Shown: piece by piece, positions 31,557-43,395 of the stretch
Numbering within the stretch: position 1 is the first letter of the stretch
Layout: each line of letters starts with the position of its first letter
NCBI GenBank assembly: GCA_047967505.1
Contig: CM106541.1
Strand: one strand, 5' to 3'
Length of the DNA: 64,000 nucleotides
From: Dipteris shenzhenensis
Lineage: Eukaryota; Polypodiophyta; Polypodiopsida; Gleicheniales
Made by a program: the position numbers and the translations under genes
The notes under the pieces: generated by a model
What the model saw: the letters and a program-made list of their open reading frames with translations, nothing else
Told to the model about the DNA's origin: nothing
Databases searched by the model: none

Positions 31557-34026
31557 TTTCATCAATCTCACACTTACTTTTTTTTGTCGTAGTTTTCATT
31601 GCCTCTTCAATTCTTAGATTTCATCTTTCTACATCAATTATGTACCCCTCGGAGCTAATTACAATTACCTATAGCTACAAGGGTGCTCGTGCAAAAGGTT
31701 GGTGTACCCTATCACTTAAGAGCAACATGGCTCAACTTGGTCTAAGACCACTACTCAACAATAAACACATGATGGAACCCATCCTACTTCATGTTTCCTG
31801 CCTAAATGATCCTATGGCTATCTAGACTAATCTCTTCCATGAATTTCCTTCTAGATTCAGCCCAAGAGCTTCCCAAAGCCATTATTGTCAATTGGGTCAC
31901 CTAGGTAGCTACCCCCTACTTGCCCTTGTCGCTCAGGACCTTGCCACTAGTACTCAATTACTCGCGGCCTATGTTGTGGAGTACAGGCCAACATTTGCCT
32001 TGGCTTAATTGCATCTGTGTCCTCATGGTTTCAGACTAACGTGGATGAGTTATTCTTTAAAACTAATTGGCCAAATTGAATGTGTTTGGTTATGGGGCAC
32101 TAGCGAGGTGTTTTCACATTTGGGTGCCAATGGTTGGCAACCATTGAGATAAATGGAAAGGGACACACCTAGACTACCTGCCTCAATCATTGGTATGTCC
32201 ATTAGGTAGTATGGCATCTAAAATTAAAATTTGCTAGGTATAGCTCGCAAAAGGCAAATGGGGCTATAAGCTAGCAAAACTTATTGAGACCAAAGGGAAT
32301 GGGATTGGCTATGGATAGCAACCATGGGGATGTTTGTATGGCTATATCAACCCAATTGCTCATAGAAGAAGAACCCAAAACTTATAGCTTAATTAGAGGC
32401 CAACTATTTCACGAAGGAGCAAACCGGGGTCTTGCATAGATGGTTCCTTCCCCATGAATAGGCCATGGTGCTCACCAAGGCACACATTAGGCTCATCGAA
32501 GAACATTTTAGTGGAGAACTTATTGCTCAAAAAGTATAACAAGGAGGATTGTGGTGGAGCTTCTATTTTGAGATGCTCATGCTCATTGCCTGGAATGCAG
32601 TATATGTCAAAGAACTGGTTTTTTATCACCATAGCATCACATGCCCCTCCAAGTGAGTTAACCTTGGGAAGGTACTTCAAATCAAGCAATTACCGAGGGT
32701 TATCCTGTCCATGATGACTCTTTTGAGGCATCACATGCACCAACCATTATGAAGGCATCCTAGCTTAAATGATTTTCCTCATGTAGAATGATGTGGGAGG
32801 TCAATGTCCTTGCCAAAACTTGCATGAATTTGTTGGAATTATGGTTGCTTGACCCTCTTGATCATTCCCTTCAACCTCTTGGATTCGACACTGGTGATGG
32901 TGAATTGGTTAGCGTGCCCATGTCCCTCTATCAACGATTTGACTTCTTTAATGATCATTGCTAGCCTTCTTCTTTTTTGAGTGTCAAATCCTTCCTTCAA
33001 ATAGTTTCTCTCTCTATTGCGAGTACCTCCATTGTCTTCTTATTATTTTCTTTAGTGGCTCCATCATCCACTTCCCTTGGATTACTTACACTATGTCGAC
33101 TTCTCTAGCACACATGATTTACAATCTCTAGTAGGATTGCCAAATGTTAACACCAAATTACATAGATGTGTGTTGTGGTTTGGTATATTGTCCCATGGCT
33201 CCCTTCGTGCATCTACGTGGTGGGATAATTTTGATTTTAGGTAGCCAATGAGTGGTGCCCTTTGACGAGAAACTGCAATTTAGGTGCAACAAACACGAGT
33301 GTGGTGTGTAATCAAAATAAGGAATTGAATTGAAGGAGGGATAGAGTAGACTATGAAACAAATGCAAGAAGGGTTGGAAGAGAATTCTATATTATATGGC
33401 CAATTCTATATTATACAGGAGCACTGGGTTACACTCCATGCAAACTAGATTTCTTCCAAAATGACGAACCCTAACTGCTTCGACTCTTATACCTTTTATA
33501 CATGAAAGGAATTTGACACTCGGCTGATAGAGGTGGTGGGTACTAACACCTTTACAATAATTGAATTTGAGATGTATGAATTTGACATTTGTCCATTATT
33601 TGGAGTGATTAATTTTGGTTGTCAAACCATTTCCGTTGTGTCTGACAACCTACCGCCAGGCACTGGCAGCATTTACTTTTGCCTACCACAGTCATCCCTT
33701 ACCTTTACTGCTTCTTGAATGGGGTCTGAAAGACAAGGCAAAATGGTTGGTTTATTGTGCTCATTGCTTCACCTAGTCCTTCAGCCACTCCCGCTATGAT
33801 TTCATTCGGTTGGAGCATCGTCTGGTCTTTGGGTCCTTTGCTTGGGACCTCCCTTCATCATTCGGTTGTGGTCTCACTTCGTCTTTTACTTGGGGAGGCT
33901 TTGGTATTAGTTGAATTTGAAGGTGCAACAAGGGGTTAGCTAGTTCACCGAGCTCGAGGGACTCCAAGTTGAGGTGCAGGGTGGCTTTTGAGCCAATCAT
34001 GTGACTCACATAAGCACTCAAAGGTG
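31557..34026. other. Unassigned, AT-rich repetitive sequence
   Basis: No ORF has recognisable domains. The longest frames (32393-32714 on either strand, and 33794-34021 minus) show no known motif. It probably represents old retroelement sequence. Confidence 0.35.
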
Positions 34027-34330
34027 TAATTGAGAAGGCTAGAGCACAAAGACAAAGGGTTTATTATTGTTTTGTGGATTTCCAAAAAGCTTTTGACACA
34101 GTACTGACTGGTCGAGAGATCATTTGGGCACTCATGGCATTCTATGAAAGGGTCTCAGATAGGGTAGAATGGGTGTGCAGGGTGGACAAAGGAGACCATG
34201 AGTACTATTTTTCCAAACAAGGTTGTCCATTATCACCAACCTTGTTTGGCCTCTACATAGATAAGCTCAGGACTTTTATCAAGACGCTATGGGGGGTAAG
34301 CTACGCTCGCATTAGCTCATTTATGTAAGA
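34027..34330 (+). pseudogene. LINE reverse transcriptase palm fragment
   Basis: One open frame encodes YYCFVDFQKAFDTVLTG (RT motif A with the first catalytic Asp) and FSKQGCPLSPTLFGLYIDKL (the QGCPLSP motif B). It matches the RT expected for the CT-tailed LINE family: the same VDFQxAFDT block occurs at 40505 next to family endonuclease sequence. It stops before the YADD motif C. Confidence 0.82.
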
Positions 34331-34344
34331 CTCCAAGGTCAAAT

Positions 34345-35200
34345 ATGAATTTCTAAAAATTTTCCCTAGGCAATGCCTTTGTAAAGATGTCAGCTACCTA
34401 GTCACTGGTTTTGACATAAACATATCAGTCTCTCCACATACCACTTTCTCTCTAATATAGTGGTAATGAACCTCAATATGTTTTGTCCTGGGATGATACA
34501 CCGGATTTTTGGTAAGCATGATGCTACTAATTTTATCACAATATAAGGCAACACTCCCATCAATGAATATACCAAAGTCTACACATAGCATCCTCAACAA
34601 ACTCTACTCACAAGCTACAATGGCAGCCCCTCTATACTCTACCTTAGTACTAGATAATGCTACAGTTGGTTGTTTCTTGCTCGACCAACTCACTGCTCCA
34701 CTGCCAAATGAAAAGACATAACCACTAGTTGATCTCATGTCCACTGTACAGCTAGCCCAATCCGCATCCGTGTATGCATGCAATTTCATATCAATATGTA
34801 TAACATATCCCATATCCAATGGTAGCTTTGACATATCTCATTATCCTCCTAACTACATCTAGATGGCTCTTACATGGCCTTTGCATAAATTGGCTAACTA
34901 TGCCAACTGCATTTGAGATCAAGCATGGTTATGGTCAGGTATTTGAGACTACCTACCATCCTCCTATACATAGGCGCATCCTCTCTATGATGACCATCAT
35001 TCCACTGACTTAACATTCTACAAGATTGAATGTCTCATTATAATCCAACCCTTGAGTTTGGGCATACCCTTTAGCTACAAGTCTAGCTTTATAGGTTTTC
35101 AAGCTACCATAAGCCTTGCATTTGGCCTTGTATACCCATTTTGAGCCAATCACTTTCTTCCCAGGTGGCAATTTCACCAATTCCCAAGCAATTCCCATGT
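34345..35200 (-). pseudogene. Ty1/copia RT start and RNase H, RT core deleted
   Basis: Read on the minus strand: 35010-35198 has LPPGKKVIGSKWVYKAKC and YKARLVAKGYAQTQGLDYNE. After a deletion of the RT core, 34840-34990 has KSHLDVVRRIMRYVKATIGY. 34604-34834 has YTDADWASC, STSGYVFSFGSGAVSWSSKK and VALSSTKVEY. 34394-34600 has [20 protein letters not shown]. This is the copia RT to RNase H order. RNase H is nearly complete apart from a frameshift, but the polymerase is lost. Confidence 0.85.
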
Positions 35201-35939
35201 CTTATTCTTTTTCAAGGCATTCATCTATCCATCCATCAAAAAGCAAAAAGCATGATGGTAGCCTCCAAAATTTTGCCAAGTAAGCTTATAATTTTGTCTA
35301 AGAGTGATTGGTGGTTGCTCTACATCACAAACAAGTGCAATTGTTGCAATGAATTTTATTATTGACCATTCATATTCTTAATCTTTGCATTCCCTATGAT
35401 CGTTCTATCCCAAACCATTGCATGAAAACCACATCACGTTTGGGTGCACAACTCATAGTGCATCGTTCACTTAAGGCATACAAAAGGAGCTTGATAGTGG
35501 CAATCAATACAAAGTGGTATAAATGAAGTGGTAGATAGAGAGGGAATTATCTACTTAGAGGTAGAATGGTCGCCAAATATTGCTGCGTGTTGTTATACTA
35601 GGAATGTCTCGATGGCAGCCAAGAGTTTTAGGGATAGCACTCCACATTTTGGCTCAATATGTGTCAGTTGATCATCGCGCTGAGGGTGCAAGAATGAGCA
35701 CAAATGCCACGATGTCTTCCTTTGACACTTGCTATTGCAAAAAGAAAAGACCAAAAAGCCAAATTTTGACTTGGTTCTACTTTCGCTGTTAGTAGCAAGA
35801 ATCAAATGTCAAGCACATAGCAATAATGGACGGTGTGAAAATACATTTTCCATCTAACACATTGCTGCTTTGACAACTAGTTTGCCAAACTCTCACAAGG
35901 AGTTAAGACTTCACACACGTTCTTGATGTTGTATGACTT

Positions 35940-35955
35940 GCTCTAATACCAATTT
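35940..35955 (-). other. Copia primer-binding site
   Basis: On the minus strand TTGGTATTAGAGC lies directly beside the LTR end, close to the TGGTATCAGAGC site complementary to initiator Met-tRNA used by plant copia elements. One base differs (T for C). Confidence 0.65.
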
Positions 35956-36229
35956 GAGAGTGCTACATTGGAAGCTATCATTTATGAACAAGGTACACAG
36001 AGGAGAAGAGATATAGGCTGAGCCTCCAACGTTCATCTCCTTCCCTATTGCATTGCTTAGCATCAATTGCTATAGCCATACACCCAACTTACAAGAGGAT
36101 TATCCTAGTACCTCTTTTGAATGGTCAAACACAATGCCATGTCACTCACATAATAAACCACTCACAATGCCATGTCACTCACATAATAAACCACTTTCTA
36201 CTAACATATATTTCAGCATACAACTAATA
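35956..36229 (-). mobile_element. Copia LTR, minus strand
   Basis: The inverted counterpart of 41406-41650: the minus strand begins around GGTATTAGTTGTATGCTGAA and ends CCAATGTAGCACTCTCA, with terminal CA next to the primer-binding site. It contains a ~30-base tandem duplication (AATGCCATGTCACTCACATA…, 36130-36190) that the other copy lacks. It is followed by (GA)n at 36234-36271. Confidence 0.75.
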
Positions 36230-36230
36230 C

Positions 36231-36271
<41 letters not shown>

Positions 36272-36274
<3 letters not shown>

Positions 36275-36611
36275 GTGGAATCGATCATGTACACACAGGT
36301 ATAAGTAGAGTTGTAATTGATTTGTTGAATTCCATGACTTTGGGATAGCTTTAGAATGAAATAGATTGATTTAAAAGAATGTGTTTTAGATACTAAAACG
36401 TAAGTATCGATCTATCATATGGGCATTCACAACCAAATGAAGCAGCAAAGCACTTATAGTGTCAAGTTTTTATAATTTAACATCATAGAAATTCTCAAGG
36501 ACTCAATGAAGTAATCACATTCTTGCACTCTCTTACCATCTGTACATTTGTCTTTCCCAAAGGCACTAACAAATCTTGTCATAACCTTCACAACGTAGTC
36601 CCACATTTGCC

Positions 36612-36648
<37 letters not shown>

Positions 36649-36911
36649 CCCCCGATTTTCTTTAATTACCCTATTAAACTTAGAATCCCCATGATAAGAG
36701 ATTAGATTATAGGGCACCAAAAACACCCAATTGAGTCTAAGGGAAAGGAACATTTGATTATTTCCTTTGAGAATGAAGGAACATTTCATTCTCAAAGGAA
36801 ATGATAAAATGAAGTAGTAGAGGCAAGCATGTTCCCCACAAGTCTCTACATCATTGACCCTCCTCAGATACATACACTATCGATCTAAATAGACATAAAA
36901 ACAACCTCCTC
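36272..36911. other. Unassigned
   Basis: AT-rich sequence with a (CT)n tract at 36618-36646 that is not preceded by the LINE 3' module. No coding signal seen. Confidence 0.35.
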
Positions 36912-37445
36912 CTACCTAATTGTCCAAGTTAAAACTTGTAGATTGCTATCTGCAATATTGTCACTCATCTCTATGAATTTTGTAGACAACCATAAGGTTA
37001 CCCAAGCCCTCATCTTAAATATAAATTGGCCAAATTTAGTATGGGATGTATTTAACAATTTCTCTACCATATTCCAATCTCCATTAACCATCACCTTCCT
37101 CCTTCCAAAATGTCCTCCAAATTGATCCACAAAGTAGCTAGCTTATAGTCATACAAAAACAATTCACTAGACATTTTGTTATGCATATAATCTCTACTAA
37201 GATCATCTAACCAACCCAATCCTTATGGAGAACATTAGCATTGAATCAATTTTAAAACCAAATCACACACTTATGGGGTTATGCAAGAACAAATTGTACA
37301 ACGAGAAATCAATTTGAAGCTAGGCTTCTTCTCTTCAATTGAGATCAACCTCTCACAATACAACAATATCAATGACTATTGCAGTTGCATACCTCTTCAA
37401 GTTATTACAAATTCCTCTCACATTCTAAGAGATGACAATAAGACT
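36912..37445 (-). pseudogene. L1-type LINE endonuclease fragment (not CT-tailed family)
   Basis: On the minus strand around 37371-37440 is SWNVRGICNNLKRYATAIVI, the start of plant L1 endonucleases (xSWNVRGLxxxxKR). At 36912-37130 is VNGDWNMVE followed by AWVTLWLSTKFIEMSDNIAD, the GDxN catalytic motif and following helix (GDWNMVExxxDxS…AW…L…D). Stops break the frame in between. The motif GDWNMVE separates it from the GDFNTRT endonuclease of the CT-tailed family. Confidence 0.7.
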
Positions 37446-38096
37446 TATTCCTCTTGAAGTTATTACAAGTCTCACCATCTACTCTCTCAACTAAACATTG
37501 GCTAACAAGTTGACCTTGAACTGTTGTCAACATGCTCCATACCTCTAACAAGCTTTGTTTGCACAAACTAGGAATTTCTCTCCTTCATAGACTCATACCT
37601 GGACCTTATTTCTCCCACAAATCTCTTGCATCTAGTGTTCATGATAACCATCATGAGATGAATTGAAAGGATAAAAATTAACTTACCTTTTTCTTAAGGA
37701 ATCCCCTTTTTACTAAAACTTTTGACATAATTTTGACCCTTATAATGCAAAGGCCTCTACATTAACATGTCAAGAGTCATTCACCACTATGATAAGCCAA
37801 CCCCTTCAATCCATTTACTTTTAGAATTATATCATCTTCCCTTCTTTGAGGCTGGAGCCATAGTCAGATTCTTATAATTTTCATCTCCAATGTGCATTCA
37901 TAATCTATTTTCTTGAGTGGGGGAAACTTGCTACAATTCATTGCATCAATGTTTGTACCCTTGACTTCTTGCCCTTTCTTTCCCACAAGTCTTGCATTCT
38001 TCTTACCTTTCCCTAACTATAATCTATTAGGTGCACATACAATTGTGGAGGCTCATCAAACAACCAATTTCAATTCATTATCCTTGGGAGCAACTT
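37446..38096. other. Unassigned, probably upstream part of the L1-type element
   Basis: No motif recognised. On the minus strand it lies upstream of the L1-type endonuclease, where ORF1 would be expected. Confidence 0.3.
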
Positions 38097-38640
38097 TTAG
38101 GAAATCTCTCTTTGGATATTAGGTGCAACATCAGAGAGTCCAAAAGGACCGTGGTTTTTGTCAAAACTAGTAAAGGGAAGATCTACATTTCTAGTAAATA
38201 TAACACCTTGACTAGTGGTAACCTTCTTGGTCATGGGATTATAAAGTCTGTACTCCTTGCTTTCATTGTTGTAGCTAATAAAGATGCACTTGTCTGCCTT
38301 GTCATGAAGTTTGCCATGTAATTCTTCTTGAGGCACATGTGCATATGCTACAGAACCAAATGTATGAAAATAGCCCACATTAGGCTTATGACCAAACTAA
38401 GCTTTATAAGGTCTAATGACCTTAAGTGCCTTTGTAGGATACCTATTCAAAACGTGATTCGAGCAAATAATGGCTTCCATCCAAAATTTGTGGGGTAGCC
38501 CTATTTTTTTAGCATGCATCTCCCCATCTATAAAGGTGACCAATTCTTGCTTTCAACCTCTGCATGCTGTTGAGGACTATATCTCACCTAATTATTGATA
38601 CATTTTGCCCAAAATATAGCCCTCACATATTCTGTTTAGA
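38097..38640 (-). pseudogene. Ty1/copia integrase C-terminal region
   Basis: On the minus strand: YSPQQHAEVESKN (the copia integrase Glu region, normally PQQNGVAERKNR), then GHKPNVGYFHTFGSVAYAHV, KADKCIFISYNNESKEYRLY and NPMTKKVTTSQGVIF. The order and spacing match the copia integrase end. Stops interrupt the first part. It may belong with the RT/RNase H at 34345-35200, although the LTR at 35956-36229 lies between them. Confidence 0.8.
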
Positions 38641-39089
38641 GGGGCCTCCAAACAATGTAAGGCATCAACCATATTAACATCAATACCTAGAATAAATCAA
38701 AAGTTGAAGGTGATGTGTATCAAAATGCAAAAACAAAGAAGGCAAACTGCCAAGTACTACAACAATGGGTGGACCTCTTACGAGCAAGTGTGTTTGAGAC
38801 ACAAAAGGACCAAAAAGAGAGTCAACAAAATGAAGCATTATTATAGTTATTGAAGTTCCACTCAACCATTAAGCAATAAATCCCATCGTACTTGAGGAAC
38901 AATTGGAAAGAGTAACATTTGCTAGTTTGATTAGGTACCCATAGTATGAGGAAGAATTGGATGACATGACATATTATTAAACTTTGATGACAAGGATGAC
39001 ATTTAAGATGTAACTGTAGTTGTCCAACACATAGAGTTTGACCAATTCTTAGCCCTTGGGATAGTGAGGCACTCATATGATGCACCAGA
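38641..39089. other. Unassigned
   Basis: No recognisable coding sequence or repeat structure. Confidence 0.3.
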
Positions 39090-40560
39090 GGTCATCATAT
39101 GGGTATTACCTACTAGAGATGGGGGTGGTACATGACTTGATTGTTTATAACAGCCTCCAGAAAAGGCCAGTATCAAAAGGACTCAATTGTTTCCCACATG
39201 GTGTAAGGACAAGTGTGGTGGATAGGGGTCCTAGTCTTTGTATCATGTGTACACTACTTTACAAATCCCCCCTTGGTGAGCATCAAGCATTCTATTTTGG
39301 CATTCGCCATCTCAATCGCTACACCAACAGACAGAGGAGCAAATCTGCTTTCTACCACCTATGTCTCGATACACTTTTTGATCATGCTAGTCTATGAGAG
39401 ACACTGAGCTTGTGAGCTATCAACATCCCTTAGAGATTATGCAAATCCTGCACATACCTTAGACACCATAGTATCAATGGTTCTAGATGCTATGTCCAAA
39501 TCGCTCCCATGCATGACTCAATCCACAACACTTCCTCTAGCATTGGGAATATGCCCCACAACTCATTGTTGGATGATGAAGGCCAATATATAATATCTAA
39601 TCTCATACACAAGCTATAGTACCTAATCTCATACACAAGTAGGATTTGAGACAGTTGATGACATCCAAGACACAATAGATCTCATGCAGTGTTATGCTCC
39701 ATAAGAGGCACACATTCTCTCATGTAGGCTTGATGAAGTGATCCTCACTTTTTGGTGAGGGAACCCCATCATTGCATGGGACCTTCTATCATATTGGAAG
39801 CCACCCATCCCCACCATTGTTGCATGGGACCTCCACCATTGCATGGGACCTTCTATCATAGGTGAGGGAACCCCACCATTGCATGGGACCTAGTGGAAGC
39901 CACCCATCCCCACCATTGCTGCATGGGACCTTCTATCATAGGTGAGGGAACCTCGCATGGGACCTTTTGTCATAGGGGAGGCCACCCATCCCCATAATGG
40001 AGCTAGAAATGTGCCACACCACTCTATGATGCTAGAGACTAAGCACCATTTGATACCTCCTCCCTACCCAAGCCCACCACATCCACCTTGTTTACCACAT
40101 TGAAAGTGCGGAGTGCACTATGCTAACTCCACAATAGGACCATGAGGCACTATAGATGGAGCAATTGAGGTCCTTGCCCAGATTCTAGCATAGATGTTCA
40201 CTCATGCTACATGCCACGACTTCCCCCTCACCTAGAGTACCACCACCATAGTACTGATACACAAAGCAAGGGACTCCATGGACATTAGGGACTACTGCAC
40301 CATCATGGTTAGCAACACTAGCCAAGATGCATGGGTCTATACTAGAGAGATAGATCAGTACTTTCACAAATGCTTAAAGGCAATGGGATTTGGGACAAGC
40401 TAGGTTCCGAATACAACACTCCACTCTACACCACATCTTTACTCTATGGAGCATCATCAAGCAGGCAAGATTGAGATCTTAGAAAGCCTATGCTTTCTTT
40501 GTAGACTTTCAAGAGGCTTTTGATACAATTCAACGATCATGACTCCTAGGATCCAGAATC
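39090..40560 (+). mobile_element. CT-tailed LINE family: endonuclease end and RT start (decayed)
   Basis: 39090-39330 reads YGYYLLEMGVVHDLIVYNSL, GLNCFPHGV and SLCIMC, the C-terminal half of the endonuclease, parallel to 6700-6920 in copy 1. At about 40300-40560 are TIMVSNT, QHSTLYHIFTLWSIIKQARL and YAFFVDFQEAFDTIQRS, an RT start through motif A with the catalytic Asp of VDFQEAFD. The two parts are separated by minisatellite-like sequence (39730-40000). Many stops. Confidence 0.75.
39730..40000. repeat. Irregular minisatellite
   Basis: The units GCATGGGACCTTCTATCATA, GGTGAGGGAACCCCACCATT and GGAAGCCACCCATCCCCACC are repeated in shuffled order about four times. Higher-order rearrangement of short modules inside a LINE remnant. 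Confidence 0.8.
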
Positions 40561-40589
40561 ATGTATAGATCTCAGGAGTCATGATCTAA

Positions 40590-41307
40590 CTAAAAGAGGA
40601 GTAATTTGTCCATGTGGAGCCCCAGACTCTCAAACCATCTACATATACATTCATACCAAAACGTCTCATTACCTGCAGTTGCTAAAGTAATGAATGAAGA
40701 TAGGGCTATCCATGGTAACCTACATCGGCTTGAGATATAAGACCCATAATCCCTAATTTGATAGAGTGTGACATGAGGCTGTAGTGGGGATGCTCCAAAC
40801 TTGGCCAGAACTATTTGATGTGACATGAGGCTAGAGTGGGGATGCTCCAAACTTGGCCAGAACTATTTGATGTGGGACTGAAGGCATACTATGGATTGTT
40901 TATGATAGCAAGAGAATGTGAAGTGTCTCAACTCAAGCCCAATCTAACTCAAATACATTGTGACTCCAATAAGGACTACCATACATACCTACTATGCCAC
41001 CAAGGAATCAAAGAGGGGAGACTTAGTCTCGCTATCCTGGAAATGAGAGTGAAAGCACTACCACTCAAGTCTAGCAAGGTGTGGCATATTGCCTGCTCAG
41101 TTGGTCCTGCATCACTGGTCACATCATGAAAATTGAGATAAATAAAATAACTCCAAAGTGTTTATAAGATGCGATGACTTCCACTAATAATCCATTCAGT
41201 GTGAACTGCTCTCTATGCATGGATGCTTGGGATGTGTTGAAGATCATGAACTTTATTACGGTTGACAACAAGTCACGTGTTTTGCACAAGGTATGAAGTA
41301 AATCCAA
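40590..41307 (-). mobile_element. CT-tailed LINE C-terminal domain, minus strand
   Basis: 41119-41307 reads FTLNGLLVEVIASYKHFGVI, matching [12 protein letters not shown] of the plus-strand copy at 13180. 40590-40850 reads IVLAKFGASPLQPHVTLY, RLPWIALSSFITLATAGNE and FESLGLHMDKL, matching the 13480-13720 domain. The stretch between contains a ~50-base duplication (GACATGAGGCTAGAGTGGGG, about 40760-40870). Confidence 0.8.
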
Positions 41308-41405
41308 TTGTCATTGTAGGCCCTTTGCTAAGGATGAGAGTAAGACCGCATAGTTTACGTATAGGATCTAACCGACTCATGTTGAGTTTGAGGGGGGAAA
41401 TTGAG

Positions 41406-41650
41406 AAGGTATTAGTTGTATGTTGAAATATATGTTACTGGAGAGTGCTTTATGCTGTGAGTGACATGGCACTATGTCGACCATTCAAAGAGGGATCAAG
41501 ATAATCCTCTTGTAAGTTGGGCATATGGCTGTAACAACCGATGCTAAGCAATGCAAAGGGGAAGAAGATGAAAGTTGGAGGCTTAGCCTTTATCTCTTCC
41601 TCCCTGTGTATCTTGTTCATAACTAATAGCTTCCAATGTAGCACTCTCAT
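41406..41650 (+). mobile_element. Copia LTR, plus strand, with adjacent polypurine tract
   Basis: TGAGGGGGGAAATTGAGAAG at 41389-41408 is a polypurine tract of the kind found immediately before a 3' LTR. The LTR runs from about TGAGAAGG to CAATGTAGCACTCTCA, roughly 245 bases, TG…CA. It is a close inverted copy of 35956-36229. The downstream 41651-41660 changes into LINE sequence. Confidence 0.75.
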
Positions 41651-41659
41651 CTCTCTCTC

Positions 41660-42915
41660 CCTCTAGGTTAATGACATCTTCCAGACAGTGACATATCTCC
41701 ACAGGGTTTGGACCTTGAGATTACCAAGGGTGGCATTAGAGACAGCCAAGAGTAGGGTGTGCATATCCTCGTATGCACACATATCTAGATGGCTTGCTAG
41801 TCAGGGTATTCAAATGGACCACCTTCCCCCTTCCAATCTAGCTTGGATGTCTCGTGCCTCTAGGCCTCATGAGTTGGATTGTATCATATGGTTGGATCTA
41901 CTCTAGCTCCACATCACGGACTTGGGGGGGACCTTGTGTTCCCCACGAAGGTCCCATTTTACTGTGACCATTTCCTGAGAGTATCAGAGGACTAGGTGAT
42001 TATCAGACCTTAGTATATGGAGGATAGATGGGTCTCACACACACTGAGGATTGCCATTATAGATAGATACAAGTCTTGCCCACTAGAGGATTGAGACAAG
42101 GAGAGCCACAAGCACACCTAAGGAGGCGAGGATATGTAGGCTATGTGCACTAGCAGAAGTGGAGATAGAGAAACACACTTCCTATGCACTTATCTAGCAT
42201 ATTATGGGATTCAAGGATGGTAACATTGTATCTTTTAGGAGGGACACGATTTTGGTCCACTCTCACCGACTGATCCATTTTCATGACTAGGTTTGCATTG
42301 GCCTCTACTTGATGGAGATGCAGCAACGTAGAGAGACTTTATTATAGCAAATCAGACAGTAGGAGGTGACAGTAGGTTGGCTATATACAATGACATGTTA
42401 GAATTTTTATTCTTTTGAATCAACCCTAAGATATAGTGGGGTAGAGGTGGAGGACATAGCTGACATGAGGATAGCTTGGATCAATAGGAAGACGTGGCAT
42501 GGAACATTGGAACCAAGGGCACACAGGCCACACAAGATGCAGAGGTTGACAGAGCATGTGCGATGGAGGTTTAGCTGTCCCAAGTCTCTCACAAGGAATT
42601 GTCTGAGCTGAAGGCATCACTCTTAACATGGCTTACCAGATACAGTGATCATGGAGACCATGCCCTCAGACACATCGAGATATGACCTGATAAATACAGG
42701 TTCAGGACATCTTCGCACTACATAGGAGAGCCACCATGACAATTGGTTATGTATGTTGAGTACTAGTTTTTTGAGTACTTGTTTCTAAGTACTAGTTTTT
42801 GAGTTTGAGCTTTCGTAGCATAGCACTTAGCAAGGGCCTTAGCGAGCCCTTTGCTTCAGCCGACAGTTTCTTGTATGAGTTACATCTTGCGATGCCTCCT
42901 AAAGATTGTAACACA
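41660..42915 (+). mobile_element. CT-tailed LINE copy, subfamily 2 (duplicate A)
   Basis: Frames: MTYLHRVWTLRLPRVALETA, SRWLASQGIQMDHLPP, LDLL-stop-LHITDLGG, RICRLCALAEVEIEKH (knuckle), DQ/DYVCIGLYLMEMQQRRETLL, and a degenerate first PIP position TMTC-stop-NFYSFES at about 42385. The 3' UTR has CAAGGGCCTTAGCGAGCCCT and a reduced end (TGCGATGCCTCCTAAAGATT, GTAACA) before (CT)n at 42916. Many stops. Confidence 0.8.
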
Positions 42916-42971
42916 TCTCTCTCTCTCTATCTCTCTCTATCTATATATCTATCTATTGATCTATCTATCTA

Positions 42972-43166
42972 TAATAATTCATAGTTGGGGAAGTATACAT
43001 GTGTGTGCGTGTGTGTATAAATAAATATAAATAAATAAATAAATATATAGTTGGGGAAGTATACATGTGTGTGCATGTGTGTATAAATAAATAAATAAAT
43101 AAAAAAATATATTTTTTATACACACACGCACAAACATGTATACTTCCCCAACTATGAATTATTCTT
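42972..43166. repeat. Foldback: inverted repeat with ~47-base arms
   Basis: AATTCATAGTTGGGGAAGTA, TACATGTGTGTGCGTGTGTG (42977-43016) is the reverse complement of CACACACGCACAAACATGTA, TACTTCCCCAACTATGAATT (43121-43160). A second left arm copy lies at 43050-43090. The loop is (TAAA)n. It could form a long hairpin. Confidence 0.85.
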
Positions 43167-43395
43167 TTATGTATTCCCCATGAAATCTCCCCTTTACACT
43201 ATCTTTTTAGCCACCCCATACACCAAGCCCATTAATCGTCCCATACCTCCTCTAATCCCTTCTCAACCTATGCACTTATTCGCTCCTTACTTCACTTGTG
43301 ACTTAAACTTTTTTTAATTATCTAAGAATCCATATGGTTGTCTATATTCCTAGGTAAAGCAATAACAAGGTGGTCTACCCAAACGTAACTATGAC

